Assembly (NCBI RefSeq): GCF_041435115.1
Contig: NZ_CP108046.1
Span: forward strand, 124,001 to 188,000
Length of the DNA stretch: 64,000 bases
Source of the DNA: Streptomyces sp. NBC_00289
Lineage (GTDB): Bacteria; Actinomycetota; Actinomycetes; Streptomycetales; Streptomycetaceae
Direction: 5' to 3'
Position 1 is the first letter of the stretch, and each line of letters begins with the position of its first letter. The translations under genes were made by a program, and so were the position numbers. Below the pieces are notes generated by a model, which saw only the letters and a list, made by a program, of their open reading frames with translations, made no database searches and was not told the origin of the DNA. Positions 53,158 through 62,098 of this stretch are shown here, one piece after another.

Positions 53158-53675
53158 CGGCTTGCTCCAGAAGAAGTGGCGGGGGCGAAGAGGGGGTGGG
53201 CGCGCAGTGCCTGCAGTCCCCGGCGGGCGTGGGTCTTGACCGTGCCGAGTGAACAGTTCAGGACCTGGGCGATGTCCTGCTCGCTCAGGTCCTCCCAGTA
53301 GCGCAGTACCATCACGGTCCGCTGGCGGGCCGGCAGGGACGAAAGCGCCTGGGCGACTGCGGTGCGGTGTTCGACGTCCTCGGCGTGTCCGCCGTGCGAG
53401 CGGTGCATCGTCTCGGGAAGGAACGGCATCAGCAGGTGAGCGACGCGTTTCTTGCGGATCCGGCTGAGGTTGTTGTTGACCAGCGCGCGGCGCACGTACA
53501 CATCGACCTCATCGCGCGGGATGCGTCCCCACCGGGTATGGACTTTGACCAGGGTGGTCTGCACCAGGTCCTCGGCCTCGTGAAAGTCGCCGGTGAGCAT
53601 GTGCGCGGTCCGCACCAGCCGTGGCCAGGACACAGCGGCGAACTCGGCGAACTCGCCACGGCTCTCGTGCGTCAC
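53154..53675 (-). CDS. SigE-family ECF RNA polymerase sigma factor
   Basis: 173 residues from GTG 53675 (VTHESRGEFAEFAAVSWPRL), chosen because the family starts at this point; longer frames to 53759 run into a hairpin. Region 2: RLVRTAHMLTGDFHEAEDLV and QTTLVKVHTRWGRIPRDEVD, binding the -10 box and core polymerase. Region 4: LPARQRTVMVLRYWEDLSEQ and DIAQVLNCSLGTVKTHARRG with the helix-turn-helix for the -35 box. The linker is rich in His (MHRSHGGHAEDVEHR), unusual enough to note. The gene overlaps the membrane protein that follows, and probably controls it and the secreted protein. Confidence 0.92.
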   Translation of the reverse strand: MTHESRGEFAEFAAVSWPRLVRTAHMLTGDFHEAEDLVQTTLVKVHTRWGRIPRDEVDVYVRRALVNNNLSRIRKKRVAHLLMPFLPETMHRSHGGHAEDVEHRTAVAQALSSLPARQRTVMVLRYWEDLSEQDIAQVLNCSLGTVKTHARRGLQALRAHPLFAPATSSGASR

Positions 53676-53728
53676 AACCAGCAGTTCCTTACAAGTGGGG
53701 CATACGCGGAGCGAAGAAGGTCGAAGAA

Positions 53729-53760
53729 GGTGGGGGCCTGGTCTGTGCCGGGCCCCCACC
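53729..53760 (-). terminator. Hairpin after the secreted-protein gene
   Basis: Perfect 10-bp stem, GGTGGGGGCC at 53729-53738 with GGCCCCCACC at 53751-53760, loop 12, starting eight bases after the stop at 53769. It lies 54 bp before the sigma factor start, so it may terminate or attenuate transcription into the sigma gene. Confidence 0.7.
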
Positions 53761-53768
53761 TAGTGGGG

Positions 53769-54371
53769 TCACATGTACTTGGGAAGGATGGTCTGGGCGA
53801 CGATGTGACCCGCGGTGTCGTAGACGGTGACGCTGCGGACGAAGCTGTGTACCTGCTTCTTGTCTGACACGCTCAGATGCGGAAGCTTAGGGAGCTTGCT
53901 GGTGGCGTACCAGGCGCCCCAGCCGGGCTTGCCGGCGAGCTTCACCACGGTGCCGGCGATGGTGCCGTCCTGGGTGACGACCTTGACCCGGGCCGCGTCG
54001 CCCTTGCCCATGTAGAGCCCGGACAGGAAGTAGTTCTTGCCCACGGGTTCCTGCTGCATGCTGGCACCCTGGCCACCCATGTTGCCGTCGACCGCGCTAC
54101 GGAACTGGCCCTCCGGCATATCCGGGGTGGACCAGTGCTTGCCGTCCTTGGTCAGCCACAGCTTCACCCCCGGGGCGGCCTGCACCCGCTCACCCGGCGC
54201 CACCACCCGCACCGCCGAAGCGGACTTGGAGGCCTTGGCCTTGGCGACAGCGGCCACCTGCGCAGTCGCCACCGAGGCCTTGGCCGGCGCGAACGCGTGC
54301 GCCATCGTCGGGACCCCCACCAGCGCGGCCGCGATCGCCGCGGCCGCCACGTACTTCTTCATCCGTGTCAT
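53769..54371 (-). CDS. Secreted protein sharing the sensor domain of the sigma-linked membrane protein
   Basis: 200 residues from ATG 54371; AAGGAG lies eight bases before it. The signal peptide MTRMKKYVAAAAIAAALVGV is followed by PTMAHA with cleavage after AHA. A short Ala/Lys-rich spacer (APAKASVATAQVAAVAKAKA) leads to the same 150-residue domain as in the membrane protein. The domain contains VKLWLTKDGKHWSTPDMPEG, NYFLSGLYMGKGDAARVKVV and WGAWYATSKLPKLPHLSVSD; no Cys, no known catalytic motif; likely a beta-rich fold. Function unknown. The free copy may compete with the membrane copy for a ligand or signal. Confidence 0.82.
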   Translation of the reverse strand: MTRMKKYVAAAAIAAALVGVPTMAHAFAPAKASVATAQVAAVAKAKASKSASAVRVVAPGERVQAAPGVKLWLTKDGKHWSTPDMPEGQFRSAVDGNMGGQGASMQQEPVGKNYFLSGLYMGKGDAARVKVVTQDGTIAGTVVKLAGKPGWGAWYATSKLPKLPHLSVSDKKQVHSFVRSVTVYDTAGHIVAQTILPKYM

Positions 54372-54787
54372 GAATAAAATCTCCTTGCAGATCTCAATGA
54401 ACAAGGTGGAGGGCGCCTCTCCACCCTCCTAAACCCCATCCACCCCAGACCTGGATGACACAAACCCGAAGATTTTTTCCGTCTCTCTCTGGCGCCTGCG
54501 CACACTGCATACAGCCCCCACACAGGGTCGGTAGAGCCGTCGTTTGCCAACACGGCCGCTCCAGCGAGTTCCACGGCGCTGGCCAACACGAACGAGCCGC
54601 AGCTCAAGGACGTCTGGAAGGGTTTCAGCTCAGCCCCTCCGGCTGGCGGTCGGGGCGCGTGAGGCGACGCAGTCCCGTGACGACCGACCGTCACTCTGTC
54701 CTCGTCGCCGCAGCGATCCGGTCGGCATACGCACGGTACGCCTTGCGTCCGGCCGGGGTGGAATCGTCGCTGACGAGGGTGGCGCAC
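54372..54787. other. Upstream region of the secreted-protein gene
   Basis: About 415 bp between the secreted-protein start and the resolvase remnant. It should hold the secreted gene's promoter. Near 54700-54790 the minus strand reads TLVSDDSTPAGRKAYRAYAD to TRTE, possibly the tail of a lost gene. Nothing else is supported. Confidence 0.35.
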
Positions 54788-55560
54788 TACTTCAGCGCGG
54801 ACTCATGGAGCGCAAGCGGAGCGGTAACGCGCACCGAGTAGCCCTGCCCGCGGCGAATGATCCGGCTGCTGCGCAGCGCCTCGTGGACGGCGGTGTCCCG
54901 CACGCCCTGAAGGTGTTCGGCGAGCAAGCCGGCACGTCGATGGTGTGCGGCCGCTCGGGCGCCTGTTCCTGGTCCTCGACCTGGCAGGCCACGCCGTCGA
55001 GTTCTTCCAGGACGTCGCCAACGTCGCGGGCGCCGGCCGCGTCGAGCACTCTACGGATGGTCTTGGGTGCGACGCCGTGCTGCCGGGCGAGCGCTTTCAC
55101 CGCGGCGCCGGCGCGGTACGCGTTCGCGGCCTCGGCGGCCTGATCTCCGTCGAGCGCGGCCGGGCGCCCCAGGGTCCTGTCCGCAGCCTCGGCGGCGGCG
55201 ACGCCTTCCTTCGTGTTCTCCGAGATCATGTCGCGCTGGAACTCCAGGACCCCGGCGAGCATCGTGACGAACAGCTTGGTCTGCGGGTCCTCACCGCGAG
55301 ATCGAAGCCGGACCATGCGCCGGTCGCAATGCGCAGGTGCAGGCCGCGCCGCCCAAGGACCTCCCGGATCTGGATGACGTCCTTGGTCGAGCGGAACAGC
55401 CAGGCGGCGTCCGCGATGCGGATGGTGTCGCCGACCGCCGCCTCGTCGAGGAGCCGGCGGAACCCGGATCGGTTGACCGCGTAGACGCGGGACGACGTGG
55501 CCGGGTCCTCGTACGGTGGCTTGATCGCCTGCGGGAGGGAGGGGAGTTGGCGGGGTGAGT
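54788..55560 (-). pseudogene. Resolvase/invertase-type serine recombinase, broken
   Basis: N-terminal part near 55310-55560: GFRRLLDEAAVGDTIRIADA, AWLFRSTKDVIQIREVLGRR and GLHLRIATGAWSGFDLA. After a frame change near 55305: DPQTKLFVTMLAGVLEFQRD, MISENTKEGVAAAEAADRTL and the helix-turn-helix AVKALARQHGVAPKTIRRVL. A further change leads to LLAEHLQGVRDTAVHEALRS, ending ALHESALK near 54788. The catalytic Ser region at the extreme N terminus is lost. Confidence 0.72.
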
Positions 55561-55565
55561 GGCTT

Positions 55566-56873
55566 TCAGGTGACGGGGTGTCCGAGGGTGAGGGCGGCTT
55601 TGCGGAAGCGGTCGAGTTTGTCGGCGGGGACGGAAAGGCGGGTGGCGAGCGCGCGGATGCGCCGGTCGCTGGCCAGCAGTGCGCAGGTGGCTGTGTCCGC
55701 GCACTCGATGAGGTGGACGGGTCCGAGATCGCGGGCTGCGCTGACGCGCCGCTCGGCGTCGGCCAGGAGCGTGGCGACTGTGTCCGGTAGGGCGGTGGCG
55801 GCGTGGTCGAGGTAGGTGCGTAGTTCGGCGAGGTTGCGTCCGGCGTGCACGGCGGCCAGCAGCGAGGCGGGGCTCAGGGCCCAGGTCCGGTCGCCGGTGC
55901 GGGTGGCGAAGGCGTTTAGGAGCAGGGCCTGGGCCGGGGGGAGGCCGTCGAGGGCGACCAGGTCGTGGTTGGCGAGGACCTTCAGCCCTGTGGCGCCCCC
56001 GGCGGTGGCCGGTTCGGGGGCCGGCCCGGGGAGGTAGGTGGGGGTCTGGCCGGTGGCGTAGGCGCCGAGAGGGGTCAGGCGGATCGCGCGCAGGCCGTCG
56101 TAGCGGCTGAGCCGCTCCAGCCAGTCGCCGCCCCAGTTGTGCCGGTAGTCGTCGCGCGCCCCGGCAGGGTCCACGTACTCGACGTCGATCAGCCCCAGGG
56201 GTGCGGCGTACTCGAACAGCACGGCCATGGTGTAGCGGCCCTGGAGCAGCGCCCAGGGGTGGTGGCCGTCGTAGCCGAGGCTGCCGTACTCGGGGTCTTC
56301 CAGGTAGAGCTTCCACAGAGCCCGTTCGGAACGTGCGACCGAGGGGTTGTGCCCCGCTGTGCGCATGGTGGTGAAGAGCTGGTCGACGGTGGTCCACTCG
56401 CCGGCGGCCAGGGCAGCCAGCGCGGCGCCGACGTGGCCGCGCCGTGGCTTGAGTGCGCTGAGCACGTTCGCGGCGCGCTGCCCTTTGACCGCTTCGACGC
56501 GGGAGAACTCGTCCAGGATCGTGCTGGAAAGCCAGCGTTGCCACAGGTGGGCCAGCACCTGGTGCGCGGGCTGGGTAAGGGCCTGCCGGCCGCGCACGGT
56601 CAGCGCGAGCTTGCCTGCGGCCAGCTGGGCCAGGCCGCCGGCCTGCAGGAGCAGGGGCCAGGCGAAGGCGGCTATCGGCTCATCGGCGTAGAAGTCGCCT
56701 GCGTCCAGTACCTGGGCCACCTGGGCGATGGTCGCGGCAGACGGGCGAACTGTCTTGGCGCTGCATTTCACCCGGCCCGCGGCGCACAGTTGCAGCAGGG
56801 TCCGCAGATCGGCCTGGGCTCGGTGTTCGGTGAGGCGGATCTGCGGGGTCTCGGTGTCGTGCGGGTGGGTCAC
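55566..56873 (-). CDS. Large protein resembling helicase-associated proteins of actinobacteria
   Basis: 435 residues from GTG 56873 (VTHPHDTETPQIRLTEHRAQ), which overlaps the previous stop (GTGA). Repeating winged-helix-like blocks: LLQLCAAGRVKCSAKTVRPS, GDFYADEPIAAFAWPLLLQA, LALTVRGRQALTQPAHQVLA, then LERLSRYDGLRAIRLTPLGA and LKVLANHDLVALDGLPPAQA. The C terminus VHLIECADTATCALLASDRR resembles the C-terminal domain found with XPB-like helicases. No ATPase motif. Genes of this look often sit next to a helicase in actinobacterial accessory islands; here the upstream gene is cut by IS3. Function is not established. Confidence 0.6.
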   Translation of the reverse strand: MTHPHDTETPQIRLTEHRAQADLRTLLQLCAAGRVKCSAKTVRPSAATIAQVAQVLDAGDFYADEPIAAFAWPLLLQAGGLAQLAAGKLALTVRGRQALTQPAHQVLAHLWQRWLSSTILDEFSRVEAVKGQRAANVLSALKPRRGHVGAALAALAAGEWTTVDQLFTTMRTAGHNPSVARSERALWKLYLEDPEYGSLGYDGHHPWALLQGRYTMAVLFEYAAPLGLIDVEYVDPAGARDDYRHNWGGDWLERLSRYDGLRAIRLTPLGAYATGQTPTYLPGPAPEPATAGGATGLKVLANHDLVALDGLPPAQALLLNAFATRTGDRTWALSPASLLAAVHAGRNLAELRTYLDHAATALPDTVATLLADAERRVSAARDLGPVHLIECADTATCALLASDRRIRALATRLSVPADKLDRFRKAALTLGHPVT

Positions 56874-56982
56874 ATCGGCCCCGAGGCGAGAAGGTAGTGG
56901 TAGTTGCCCGCGCCGCGGGTGCGCTCCAAGGTGGCCAGCACCGTGCGAGCGTCGTCGCGGGGACCGTTGAGATAGAGTGACT
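56870..56982 (-). pseudogene. 3' end of the gene upstream of 55566, cut by IS3
   Basis: The last 37 codons read QSLYLNGPRDDARTVLATLE, then RTRGAGNYHYLLASGPM, with the stop overlapping the next GTG. The pattern fits the end of a larger enzyme, perhaps the helicase partner. IS3 starts at 56983, and beyond IS3 (58272-58330) only a few more possible codons precede IS66. Confidence 0.5.
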
Positions 56983-57024
56983 GAGGGGCCTCGCGTTTTC
57001 CGGACAGGCTTCTGACCGTTTATT

Positions 57025-57948
57025 TCACGCGGCGATTCGCAACTTCTCGTACTCGGCATGGACTTCGCGTGGAGGGCGGTACCCCACCGCCGAGTGGAGG
57101 CGTTTGCGATTGTACCAGAATTCGATGTAGCGAGTGATGTCCTGCCGGGCGACCTCGCGGGTCAGGTAAGTCACCCTTGATACGCGCTCGTTCTTCAGGG
57201 CGCCGAAGAATGATTCGGCCATGGCGTTGTCGAAACAGATCCCGGTGCGGCCGGCAGATCTGCGGAGCCCGAACCGGTTTAGCGTCCTCCCGAACTCGGC
57301 TGACATGTAGTTACTTCCGCGATCCGAGTGAAATATCGCGTCGGCCGAGAGGTTCCTGTTCCGTGCCGCGTTACGGATCGCCTTGGATATCAGTGGGGTT
57401 TGGTAGTGGTCGTCCATCGCGTAACCGATGACTTCCTTCGTGCAGCAGTCGATTACCGTCGCGAGGTACAGCCAGCCTTCCCCGGTCCCGATATAAGTAA
57501 TGTCACCGACGAGCTTTTCGCCGGGTGCGTCCGCGGTGAAGTTGCGGCCGACGAGGTCCGGCACTTGGCCGGCCGCGGCCTTGGTGAGGTTGAACCTCTT
57601 CGGCTGTGGCTGGCAGGACTCAAGTCCCAGCTCGCGCATCAGGCGGCGGACCAGTTCCAGGCCGACGCTGATGCCCCAGCGGTGCAGCTGGGCTTGGATG
57701 CGACGGTGGCCGTAGGTGCTGTCGGAAATGTCGAAGGCTTTCTTGATGAGCAGTTTCAGTTCCTCGCGCCGCTGTGCCGTCGCGGATTCCGGGCGGGATC
57801 GCCAGTCGTAGTAGCCGGATCTGGAGACGCCGAGTCTGCCGCACATGAACTCGACGCTGTATGCGCACTCCGCAGTGTCGAGCCGCATCTCATCGATGAA
57901 CTCGTACTTGCTTGCTACCGGGGATCCTTCGCGAAGTACGCCGCGCAT
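57025..57948 (-). CDS. IS3-family transposase orfB
   Basis: 307 residues with the full DDE domain: KLVGDITYIGTGEGWLYLAT with the first Asp, IFHSDRGSNYMSAEFGRTLN with the second, RRSAGRTGICFDNAMAESFF, where the catalytic Glu lies at AMAES, and NRKRLHSAVGYRPPREVHAE. The N-terminal HTH_21-like helices are LIKKAFDISDSTYGHRRIQA. It overlaps orfA; an A6 run there (CTGAAAAAATGC) is a likely -1 frameshift site that makes the OrfAB fusion. It is the intact reference for the fragment at 6902. Confidence 0.93.
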   Translation of the reverse strand: MRGVLREGSPVASKYEFIDEMRLDTAECAYSVEFMCGRLGVSRSGYYDWRSRPESATAQRREELKLLIKKAFDISDSTYGHRRIQAQLHRWGISVGLELVRRLMRELGLESCQPQPKRFNLTKAAAGQVPDLVGRNFTADAPGEKLVGDITYIGTGEGWLYLATVIDCCTKEVIGYAMDDHYQTPLISKAIRNAARNRNLSADAIFHSDRGSNYMSAEFGRTLNRFGLRRSAGRTGICFDNAMAESFFGALKNERVSRVTYLTREVARQDITRYIEFWYNRKRLHSAVGYRPPREVHAEYEKLRIAA

Positions 57949-58205
57949 TTTTTCAGGAAGGAGTTTTCCATCTCCAGCTCACGGTTCCGCCGTTCGAGTT
58001 CCTTCAGGCGTACCCGCTCGTTCACCGTCAATTCTGCATCGGGAGCCGGTTCCTGCTGCTTCTGGTGCTTCTTCACCCAGCCGCGTAGCGTCTCCGAGTT
58101 CAGCTCAAGCTCCCGGGCAACTTCGGAGATCGTCTTGCTTGACCTCAACGCGATCTGGACTGCTTCCTCACGGAACTCCGGCGAGTACTTACTGGGTGGC
58201 GGCAC
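57915..58205 (-). CDS. IS3-family orfA
   Basis: 96 residues: [20 protein letters not shown], helix-turn-helix ISEVARELELNSETLRGWVK, and a coiled-coil-like LKELERRNRELEMENSFLKK for multimerisation. The ribosome site GAGGAAG precedes ATG 58205. It overlaps orfB by about 34 bases with the slippery A run in the overlap. Confidence 0.9.
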   Translation of the reverse strand: MPPPSKYSPEFREEAVQIALRSSKTISEVARELELNSETLRGWVKKHQKQQEPAPDAELTVNERVRLKELERRNRELEMENSFLKKCAAYFAKDPR

Positions 58206-58329
58206 TTCTTCCTCGTTTCCTGTTCAGGACAACCCTATTGGGTCCCTGTCCGGAAACTTCGGGGCCCCTCAGACTGTATAGCTGCCCCTGCTCGGGGCAT
58301 GCCTGATCTTCGGTCGGCGGGACCGGTGG

Positions 58330-59761
58330 AGATCAGGTGGTGGCGGGCGTCCAGGGTCTGCCTCGCATGGCCTGGCTGAGGACGTCGAGCATGTTCTGGC
58401 CGTGACGGTCGGCGGTGGCCAGGTAGGTCCGGATCGCCGCGAAGTCCTGAGCCCCGCGCAGGGTCCGCAGGCTCCCGGACACCTTGATCCGCAGTTTCGC
58501 CATCCTGATCGTCTGCTCGGCCGGGTTGTTGTCGAAGGGCAGGTCCAGGTCGTGGACCCAGCGCAGGTAGTCGTCCCAGCGGCTGTGCAGTCGCTTGAAG
58601 AGCGCGTTGTGCTTGCACTCGGTCTTCGAGGAGCGTGCGACCGTGGCCTTGACCCCGTCGCGGACCGCCGTCCGCAGCGCCTTCAGCTCCCCGGCCTTGA
58701 GCCGGTCCGCGATCCGCTCAGCGCAGGCGGCGTGGGCAGCGTCGGCTGCCCTCTTCAGCGCCAGCAGCGCGTCGATGGACCGGTAGGCCGCGCAGCGGGC
58801 CTGTCCGGACCCGCATTCGGTGACCGCGACCAGCTCGCGCAGGGCATGCGCGGAGCACAGCGCGTGGGTGGCCTCGGTGTAGGTGTCGTACGGGGCCCAG
58901 GCGTCGTGCATGGCCACCCCGCGAAACGCGGGCAGGATCCCCGCGGCGTCGATCGCCTGGGTGCCGCGCCGCCGGTGCACGCTCAGGTGCACGAACATCC
59001 CGGTGGAGGCGGAGTGCAGCCAGTGCAGTCGGCCGGCGGTGCGGAACCTGGTCTCGTCGAAGAACGCCAACGGCGCGGCCCACCCGCCCGGCGACCAGGC
59101 GGCCGAACGTGTCCAGGGTCTTCGCGCAGCGGCGCACCCAGCCCGCCACGGTGGCCACCGCGACCGGAGCACCGAACAGGTCAGCCAGCGCGCGGGCAGT
59201 ACGGTCCTTGGACAGGAACTGCCCATGCATCAGATACACCCCGACGGCGGCCAGCCGGGGCCCGTACTGCACCGGGGCGGCCCCGTCCGGAGCGAGGGCC
59301 CGGGCCTTCGTCCCGCAGGCGCACCGACCGAGAGCAGCCGGTGCTCGGTGACCCGCGGCCGTATCTCCTCGGGCAGGTCGAAGACCTGGCGGCGCTCCAC
59401 CGAGACCACGGGCGCGTCGTCGAGGCCGGCCCCGCAGCCGGTGCAGGGCCCGGGCCGGTGAGTCACGGTCTCATCCGGGGTCTCGGTCTGCCGCAGCGTG
59501 GTGCCCGGCTGCCCCTTCGGACGGCCCGGGCCACGCCCGGACTTCCCGCGCAGCGACCTCGGGGCGGGCTTGGCCAGGCCGTCCGAGGACGGCGGCTTCG
59601 AGGAGTTCGAGGAGTTCTGGCCCAGCCGGGCCTCCAGATCCGCGATCCCGCGCTGCCGCCAACTCGGCGCGTACCGTGGTCAGCTCGCTCCGCAACTCAA
59701 CTACCAGCGCCACGACTTCCTCATAGCTGGGGAGCAGCGCGACTGAGGACATGAGACCCAA
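58330..59761 (-). pseudogene. IS66-family transposase, frameshifted
   Basis: Pieces of one IS66 TnpC. 59761 to about 59640: SVALLPSYEEVVALVVELRS with coiled coil. About 59290-59100 in another frame: QYGPRLAAVGVYLMHGQFLS, ALADLFGAPVAVATVAGWVR. From 59070 on: LAFFDETRFRTAGRLHWLHS with the catalytic Asp, MHDAWAPYDTYTEATHALCS, AHALRELVAVTECGSGQARC, LDLPFDNNPAEQTIRMAKLR with the Glu, and SGSLRTLRGAQDFAAIRTYL to 58333. The zinc-finger CP-CG region near 59400 is partly readable. At least two frameshifts; no TnpA/TnpB. Confidence 0.83.
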
Positions 59762-59816
59762 TGATCACGAAACCGGGCGTCGAGAGCAACTCGCCTACCA
59801 GTGACCAGCTATCCAG

Positions 59817-60416
59817 TCACGAGATAGAAAGGCATCCCCTGGTTCCCGAAGCCGATCTGCGGTAGCGCGCCGGCTGGTTCCCCCAGCACATCGGCGGCTT
59901 GTGTGAAGCCGGGGGCCGGCTCGAACCCGAGCTCGTGGGCGTAGGCGACGGCCCCGTAGACGATGGCCTGGGCCTGCTCGATGCCGATCGGCAGGGAGGG
60001 TTCCTCGAACGCGCTGTAGTCATGGTGCGGGGCTCGATCACGTTCTTGACGCCCAGGCAGTACACGTCCACCAGCACACCGGTCACCCTCACCCGGCTTG
60101 CCCGCTCCCGGCGTGCCACCAGCACCTGCGCGAACCCCGCCCCGGTTGCCTCCTCACTCGCTGAGGGATCCTGCGCCGCCCACCCAGGGCAGGCCGACAG
60201 GTCCAGCCCGCTGCTCCAGCCCGGGCTCACCCAGCAGCCCACCACCGGCCGGTCTCCCGCTTTAACCGCCTGGTCGGCTGCGGCGGCCCGCCGCACCAGC
60301 ACCCCCGTCTGCCCGGGGCGAAGCCCCAACGCCCTCGCCACCTGCTTGGGACCGCTGCCGGCTGCCCGCAACGCCCGTACCCGTTCCAGCAGCTCTGTGT
60401 CATCGTCTTCGCGCAC
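59817..60416 (-). pseudogene. Conserved-looking protein of unknown function, one frameshift
   Basis: From GTG 60416: REDDDTELLERVRALRAAGS, then a helix-turn-helix KQVARALGLRPGQTGVLVRR, a central region CWVSPGWSSGLDLSACPGWA and ASRVRVTGVLVDVYCLGVKN. Near 60033 the frame must shift to go on HDYSAFEEPSLPIGIEQAQA, IVYGAVAYAHELGFEPAPGF, ending MPFYLVTG at 59817. Together about 200 residues. The VDVYCLGVKN and AYAHELGFEPAPGF words look like a conserved actinobacterial family I cannot name. It may be a sequencing error or a young pseudogene. Confidence 0.5.
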
Positions 60417-60511
60417 CGCGCCATTGTGCCCGACCAGCCCGAACCCCTTCGCCGCCGACCGCGGACCCCGGCGGCGCCTGGTACCGTGCCCGGGCACGAC
60501 CTGGCAGGGCG

Positions 60512-60673
60512 TCAGCAGTCCGCCCAGCGGCGGTAGGCCTCGATCCATTGCGCGCCGCTCGGTGCGGGAGTGGGCAGGGGCAGATCCAGAAGTCCGATGG
60601 CCTGCCGCTGTCTACCGCGGGCGCAGGCCGCCACGATCCCACTCGCGGTGAGGTCGACGCCGATGACGCTCAC
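60512..60673 (-). CDS. Small protein, unknown
   Basis: 53 residues from GTG 60673: VSVIGVDLTASGIVAACARG, RQRQAIGLLDLPLPTPAPSG, then AQWIEAYRRWADC. The opening IGVDLTASG looks like the first strand of an RNase H-like fold, so this might be the start of a longer lost protein, but it ends in a stop. It lies upstream of the gene at 60416 on the same strand, with about 95 bp between. Confidence 0.35.
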   Translation of the reverse strand: MSVIGVDLTASGIVAACARGRQRQAIGLLDLPLPTPAPSGAQWIEAYRRWADC

Positions 60674-61330
60674 CTCCACTCACGGGACCGTCGTGGCGAA
60701 CGCATGGCCAGATGCTCCTCGACCATCGTGAACAGGCCCGACTTCCTCGTCCTCGCCGTAGGCCCTGAAAACCAACTACCCGTTTTGCGGTGTTTTGTAC
60801 TGACTGGTTCGCGGTGCTCAGCGCGTGGGACCCCTATGGGCGGATGCCGTGGGTTGCCTCGTTGGGGCTGGTGCGGTCGTGTCGGACGTGGGTGACGTGA
60901 CCGCACGAGTCGTGTTGACACCCCGCGTGTCCTTGACGAGGCCGGGCGCGTTGAGCAGGCGACACGACGCGTGCAACGTGTTGGCGGTCTCGATCTGTCT
61001 CTGCCCGGTGGCGGGTCGGGCCGCGCTATTACCTGGCGCACCGGCCGGGTGACGCGGCGGCCCCGGGACGTCATGGCAAAGACCCCGGGGCCGTCTTCGT
61101 GTCTGACCGTGCCGGGCCACAGCCCCGGGCTGGCATAACCGGGTCGACGGGTGCCGGTCCACGCCCCCTGGACCAGGCCTGTTGCCGAACTGTGCGGCGC
61201 TCCGCGCTCCGCGCTCTGGTCGGGCTCGGCGACTTCGCGCGCCTGGGGTGCGACACGGTCGCGGGGGCGGGACACTGCCCATGCTGGACTGGTTTTTCCG
61301 GCCCCGGCCGGGCAACAGACAAGGGGGCCT
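60674..61330. other. Region without a supported gene
   Basis: About 650 bp with only short, low-quality frames on both strands and no ribosome sites in place. No RNA motif or repeat recognised. Confidence 0.35.
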
Positions 61331-61332
61331 GT

Positions 61333-61545
61333 CATGGGCTCAAGTGGGTGATGTGCTGCGGTTCGCCGGCCCGCAGGGTCGGGATGGCCGAGCAGCGGGC
61401 GGTGGTGACCGTCGTGCTGGGCTCAGACGGGCAGCCGCCGTACCGGGTGCAGTACGAAGACGGCCGCCAGACGGAGATCTTCCCCGGCCCGGGCTGCTGT
61501 GTCGAGACCGGTGAGGCCCACCGGGTCTCCCCGCGCGGGGACTGA
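61333..61545 (+). pseudogene. DUF1918-like small protein, frameshifted
   Basis: The DUF1918 pattern (GD-L---GP, then PPY-V---DG, then FPGP) is split: VGDVLRFAGPQ in one frame near 61346-61380, and MAEQRAVVTVVLGSDGQPPY, RVQYEDGRQTEIFPGPGCCV in another to 61545. One base change near 61375 would join them. Function of the family is unknown. Confidence 0.5.
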
Positions 61546-61807
61546 CAGGGCGGTGCGGCATGCCGCGGCGGCTGATGTCGGTGGAGCTGACACGGACGGA
61601 TATGTGATCTCGTGCCCCGGGTCGGATGTGGTCGGGCGCGGGCCAACCGAGTCGGACGCGTGGCGGGATTTCTGGGCTGCGGCGCGGGCGAGCTGGACGC
61701 CGCCGCCCACAGACGGACTGCCGGCAGCCTCGGGTGACTGGCTGCCTCCGCGCCGGTTGACCTGGCGAAGGATCCACACGATCCGGGTGCGGGACCTGTT
61801 CGGCTGA
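61546..61807 (+). CDS. Small hypothetical protein
   Basis: The open frame reads DTDGYVISCPGSDVVGRGPT and ESDAWRDFWAAARASWTPPP, ending RVRDLFG at 61807. The DGYVISCPG with a later E--A pattern recalls HicB-type beta-alpha domains, but it is too weak to name. The start is unclear (an upstream ATG at 61499 overlaps the previous gene). Confidence 0.3.
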
Positions 61808-62098
61808 CCCGCCAGGCGGCTTCCCCGGCCGATATTCCCGTGTGCCGCGGTCCACCCTGTGCTTCAGCCACAGGGCGGTCGTGCCATGTCTGCGGCCTCG
61901 GCCAGAGCGCCGGACGGGGAGGATGCCGGGGCCGGGGCCCCGACCGCAGGCCCCATATCAGACGGGTGGATGTCATCGCCTCCTTGATGCGCTTCCTCGT
62001 CTCCGGTACCCCACCATCCAAACGGTCCCAGCTCGCCGGGGCCACGGGCCCCTAGCGCTGCCGGTCCCTTCTTTCGGTGCTCTGCGCTGATCATGCCG
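61808..62098. other. Intergenic region before ISL3 element 2
   Basis: About 290 bp. No gene or repeat supported. Confidence 0.35.

Larger units (their letters stand above)
52458..54221. repeat. 454-bp identical direct repeat
   Basis: 52458-52911 and 53768-54221 are identical at every base I compared, offset by 1310 bp, and in the same orientation. Each unit encodes the last 150 residues of a minus-strand gene. The sigma factor gene lies between them, so recombination of the repeats would delete it. Confidence 0.93.
56983..58271 (-). mobile_element. IS3-family element 3 (IS150-like), intact
   Basis: 1289 bp. Inverted ends start TGAGGGGCC at both sides and share TTTCCGGACAGG. It is flanked by GAC at 56980-56982 and 58272-58274, a 3-bp target duplication as usual for IS3. 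Confidence 0.92.
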
